49,094 nucleotides of DNA from JAKIWV01 sp049800095. Lineage in GTDB: Archaea > Thermoplasmatota > Thermoplasmata > Lutacidiplasmatales > UBA184. Positions 48,154 through 49,094 of this stretch are shown here, in pieces. Under the pieces are notes generated by a model that saw only the letters and a list, made by a program, of their open reading frames with translations, was not told the origin of the DNA and did not search any database. The translations under genes and the position numbers were made by a program. The stretch covers positions 1 through 49,094 of the forward strand of contig JBARJD010000139.1 in assembly GCA_049800095.1 (NCBI GenBank), read 5' to 3'. The stretch's first letter is position 1. Every line of letters begins with the position of its first letter.

Positions 48154-49094
48154 ATGGCTTTCCGCTCGCTGGGGGACTTCCTCACGGACCTCGAATCGCG
48201 AGGCGACCTCATCCGCGTGCGGGACCCGGTGAGCCGGGATCTCGAGATCACCGAGATCACGCAGCGGGTCATCCGAAAGGACGGTCCGGCGTTGCTGTTC
48301 GAGAACGTGACCGGCAGTGCCACGCCGGTCGCCATGAATGTGCTCGGCTCGCCACGCCGTATCGCTCGGGCCCTAGGGGCGGAGTCGCTGGACGCGCCCA
48401 TGGACCGGATCGCCCGGCTCGTTCGATTGCGGCCTCCCGCGGGCGTAATGGGCGCTCTCCAGGACCTGAGTGGCACGCTCCAGACCCTCGACACGCTCCG
48501 ATCCCTCGCTCCCAAGCGGGTGAGCACCGCTCCGTGCCAGGAGGTCGAATCCAACCCAGTGAATCTCGACACGCTGCCGATCTTACGGTGCTGGCCCGGG
48601 GATGGGGGCCGCACGATCACGTTCCCCGTGGTCGTGACGAAAGACCCCGAGACGGGGGAAACCCACACCGGAATCTACCGACTCCAGCAGTATGGAACCG
48701 ACACCCTGGGGATGCACTTCCAGATCCACCGTGTCGGGGCCAACAACTACCGGAAATGGTGTGCCCGCGGAGAGCGTATGCCGGTCGCTGCCGTGATCGG
48801 CGCGGACCCCGCTACACTGTTGGCGGGCCTGGCCCCGGTTCCGGAGGGCATCTCGAACTTCGTCTTCGCCGGTTTCCTCCGCGAGGAACCTTTGGAACTC
48901 GTACCCTGCCGCACCGTGCCACTCGAAGTTCCGGCCCAGGCGGAGATCGTCCTCGAGGGCTACGTGGACCCGGCCGAACGGCACCTCGAGGGGCCGTTCG
49001 GGGATCACACCGGCTACTACTCGGCCGCCGAGCCGTTCCCGGTATTCCACGTCACCCACGTCACGCAGCGCCGCCGCCCGGTCTATCTCGGCAC
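48154..49094 (+). CDS. UbiD-family decarboxylase, 3' end cut by window
   Basis: The reading frame stays open to the window end, covering 313 codons of a protein usually 440-500 residues long. It starts MAFRSLGDFLTDLESRGDL, and shows VTKDPETGEHTGIYRLQQYG-like and QIHRVGANNYRKW, IGADPATLLAGLAPVP, and the catalytic-loop LEGPFGDHTGYYS of prenylated-FMN decarboxylases. In archaea such enzymes often act in quinone synthesis, which would fit the MenG-like methyltransferase at 15742, but aromatic-acid decarboxylation is equally possible. It cannot be fully judged while truncated. Confidence 0.88.
   Translation, partial: MAFRSLGDFLTDLESRGDLIRVRDPVSRDLEITEITQRVIRKDGPALLFENVTGSATPVAMNVLGSPRRIARALGAESLDAPMDRIARLVRLRPPAGVMGALQDLSGTLQTLDTLRSLAPKRVSTAPCQEVESNPVNLDTLPILRCWPGDGGRTITFPVVVTKDPETGETHTGIYRLQQYGTDTLGMHFQIHRVGANNYRKWCARGERMPVAAVIGADPATLLAGLAPVPEGISNFVFAGFLREEPLELVPCRTVPLEVPAQAEIVLEGYVDPAERHLEGPFGDHTGYYSAAEPFPVFHVTHVTQRRRPVYLG

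Noticed and set aside
1..49094. CRISPR arrays, insertion sequences, integrases or attachment sites
   Set aside because: No regularly spaced repeats, transposase or recombinase genes were seen; the region looks like stable core chromosome.

Overview
The window is archaeal chromosome, high in GC, with genes packed on both strands. Archaeal markers are ribosomal proteins S24e and S27ae, Spt4, Rpo7, Rpo11, TFS, Alba, archaeal GAPDH, TrmB-, bat- and DUF373-family proteins, a Hef-type helicase, Taw2 and GTP-dependent dephospho-CoA kinase. Many genes have a TATA-like box about 25-35 bases before the start codon and almost no leader, and GTG/TTG starts are common. The gene set and high GC suggest a Thermoplasmatota-related lineage; this is inference. 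I see no insertion sequence, phage or CRISPR array.

Layout. 1-2614: two tiny overlapping ORFs, then a minus-strand information-processing operon (rpo7, spt4, dephospho-CoA kinase, rps24e, rps27ae). 2730-8214: VOC protein, divergent GAPDH and acyl-CoA dehydrogenase, thiL, and a first ABC-2 exporter. 8309-12891: glutamate dehydrogenase with an operator-like palindrome, a phosphoribosyltransferase, a DUF373 membrane protein and proS. 12910-20852: a small membrane protein, a STAND ATPase with TPR-like repeats, a menaquinone-type methyltransferase, an aminotransferase, Taw2, a TrmB regulator and aspartase. 20956-29732: DUF1614/RDD membrane protein, Alba, tRNA-Leu(GAG), a zinc-ribbon protein, GNAT, AsnRS, TFS, purD, rpo11-kptA and a zinc-ribbon membrane protein.

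29839-38153 is the most unusual part. A six-gene hydrogenase-4/complex-I-like operon (hyfC, E, F, G, I, B order) on the plus strand converges on a two-gene universal-stress-protein operon on the minus strand. Each operon begins with a structured leader, and both leaders match the fluoride (crcB-motif) riboswitch architecture: an 8-base P1 loop, a pseudoknot to an ACNCC segment, an AACTGC joining segment and an ATGAC.CCT 3' block. Both copies share an inserted hairpin and a paired G/C change where the model riboswitch has A6 and U38. The Hyf-like large subunit has lost all four [NiFe] cysteines, while the small subunit keeps its FeS cysteines and carries a fused ferredoxin-like segment. The complex is therefore probably not a hydrogenase; a fluoride-responsive, ion-translocating membrane complex is my working hypothesis.

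38176-49094: Nudix hydrolase, aldehyde dehydrogenase, glycosyltransferase, nuclease-less Hef helicase, dUTPase, a gene-less stretch with two hairpins, an ArsR-AHSA1 pair, a PadR regulator with a 16-base operator palindrome next to a second ABC-2 exporter, a bat-type regulator, and the 5' part of a UbiD-family decarboxylase cut by the window end.
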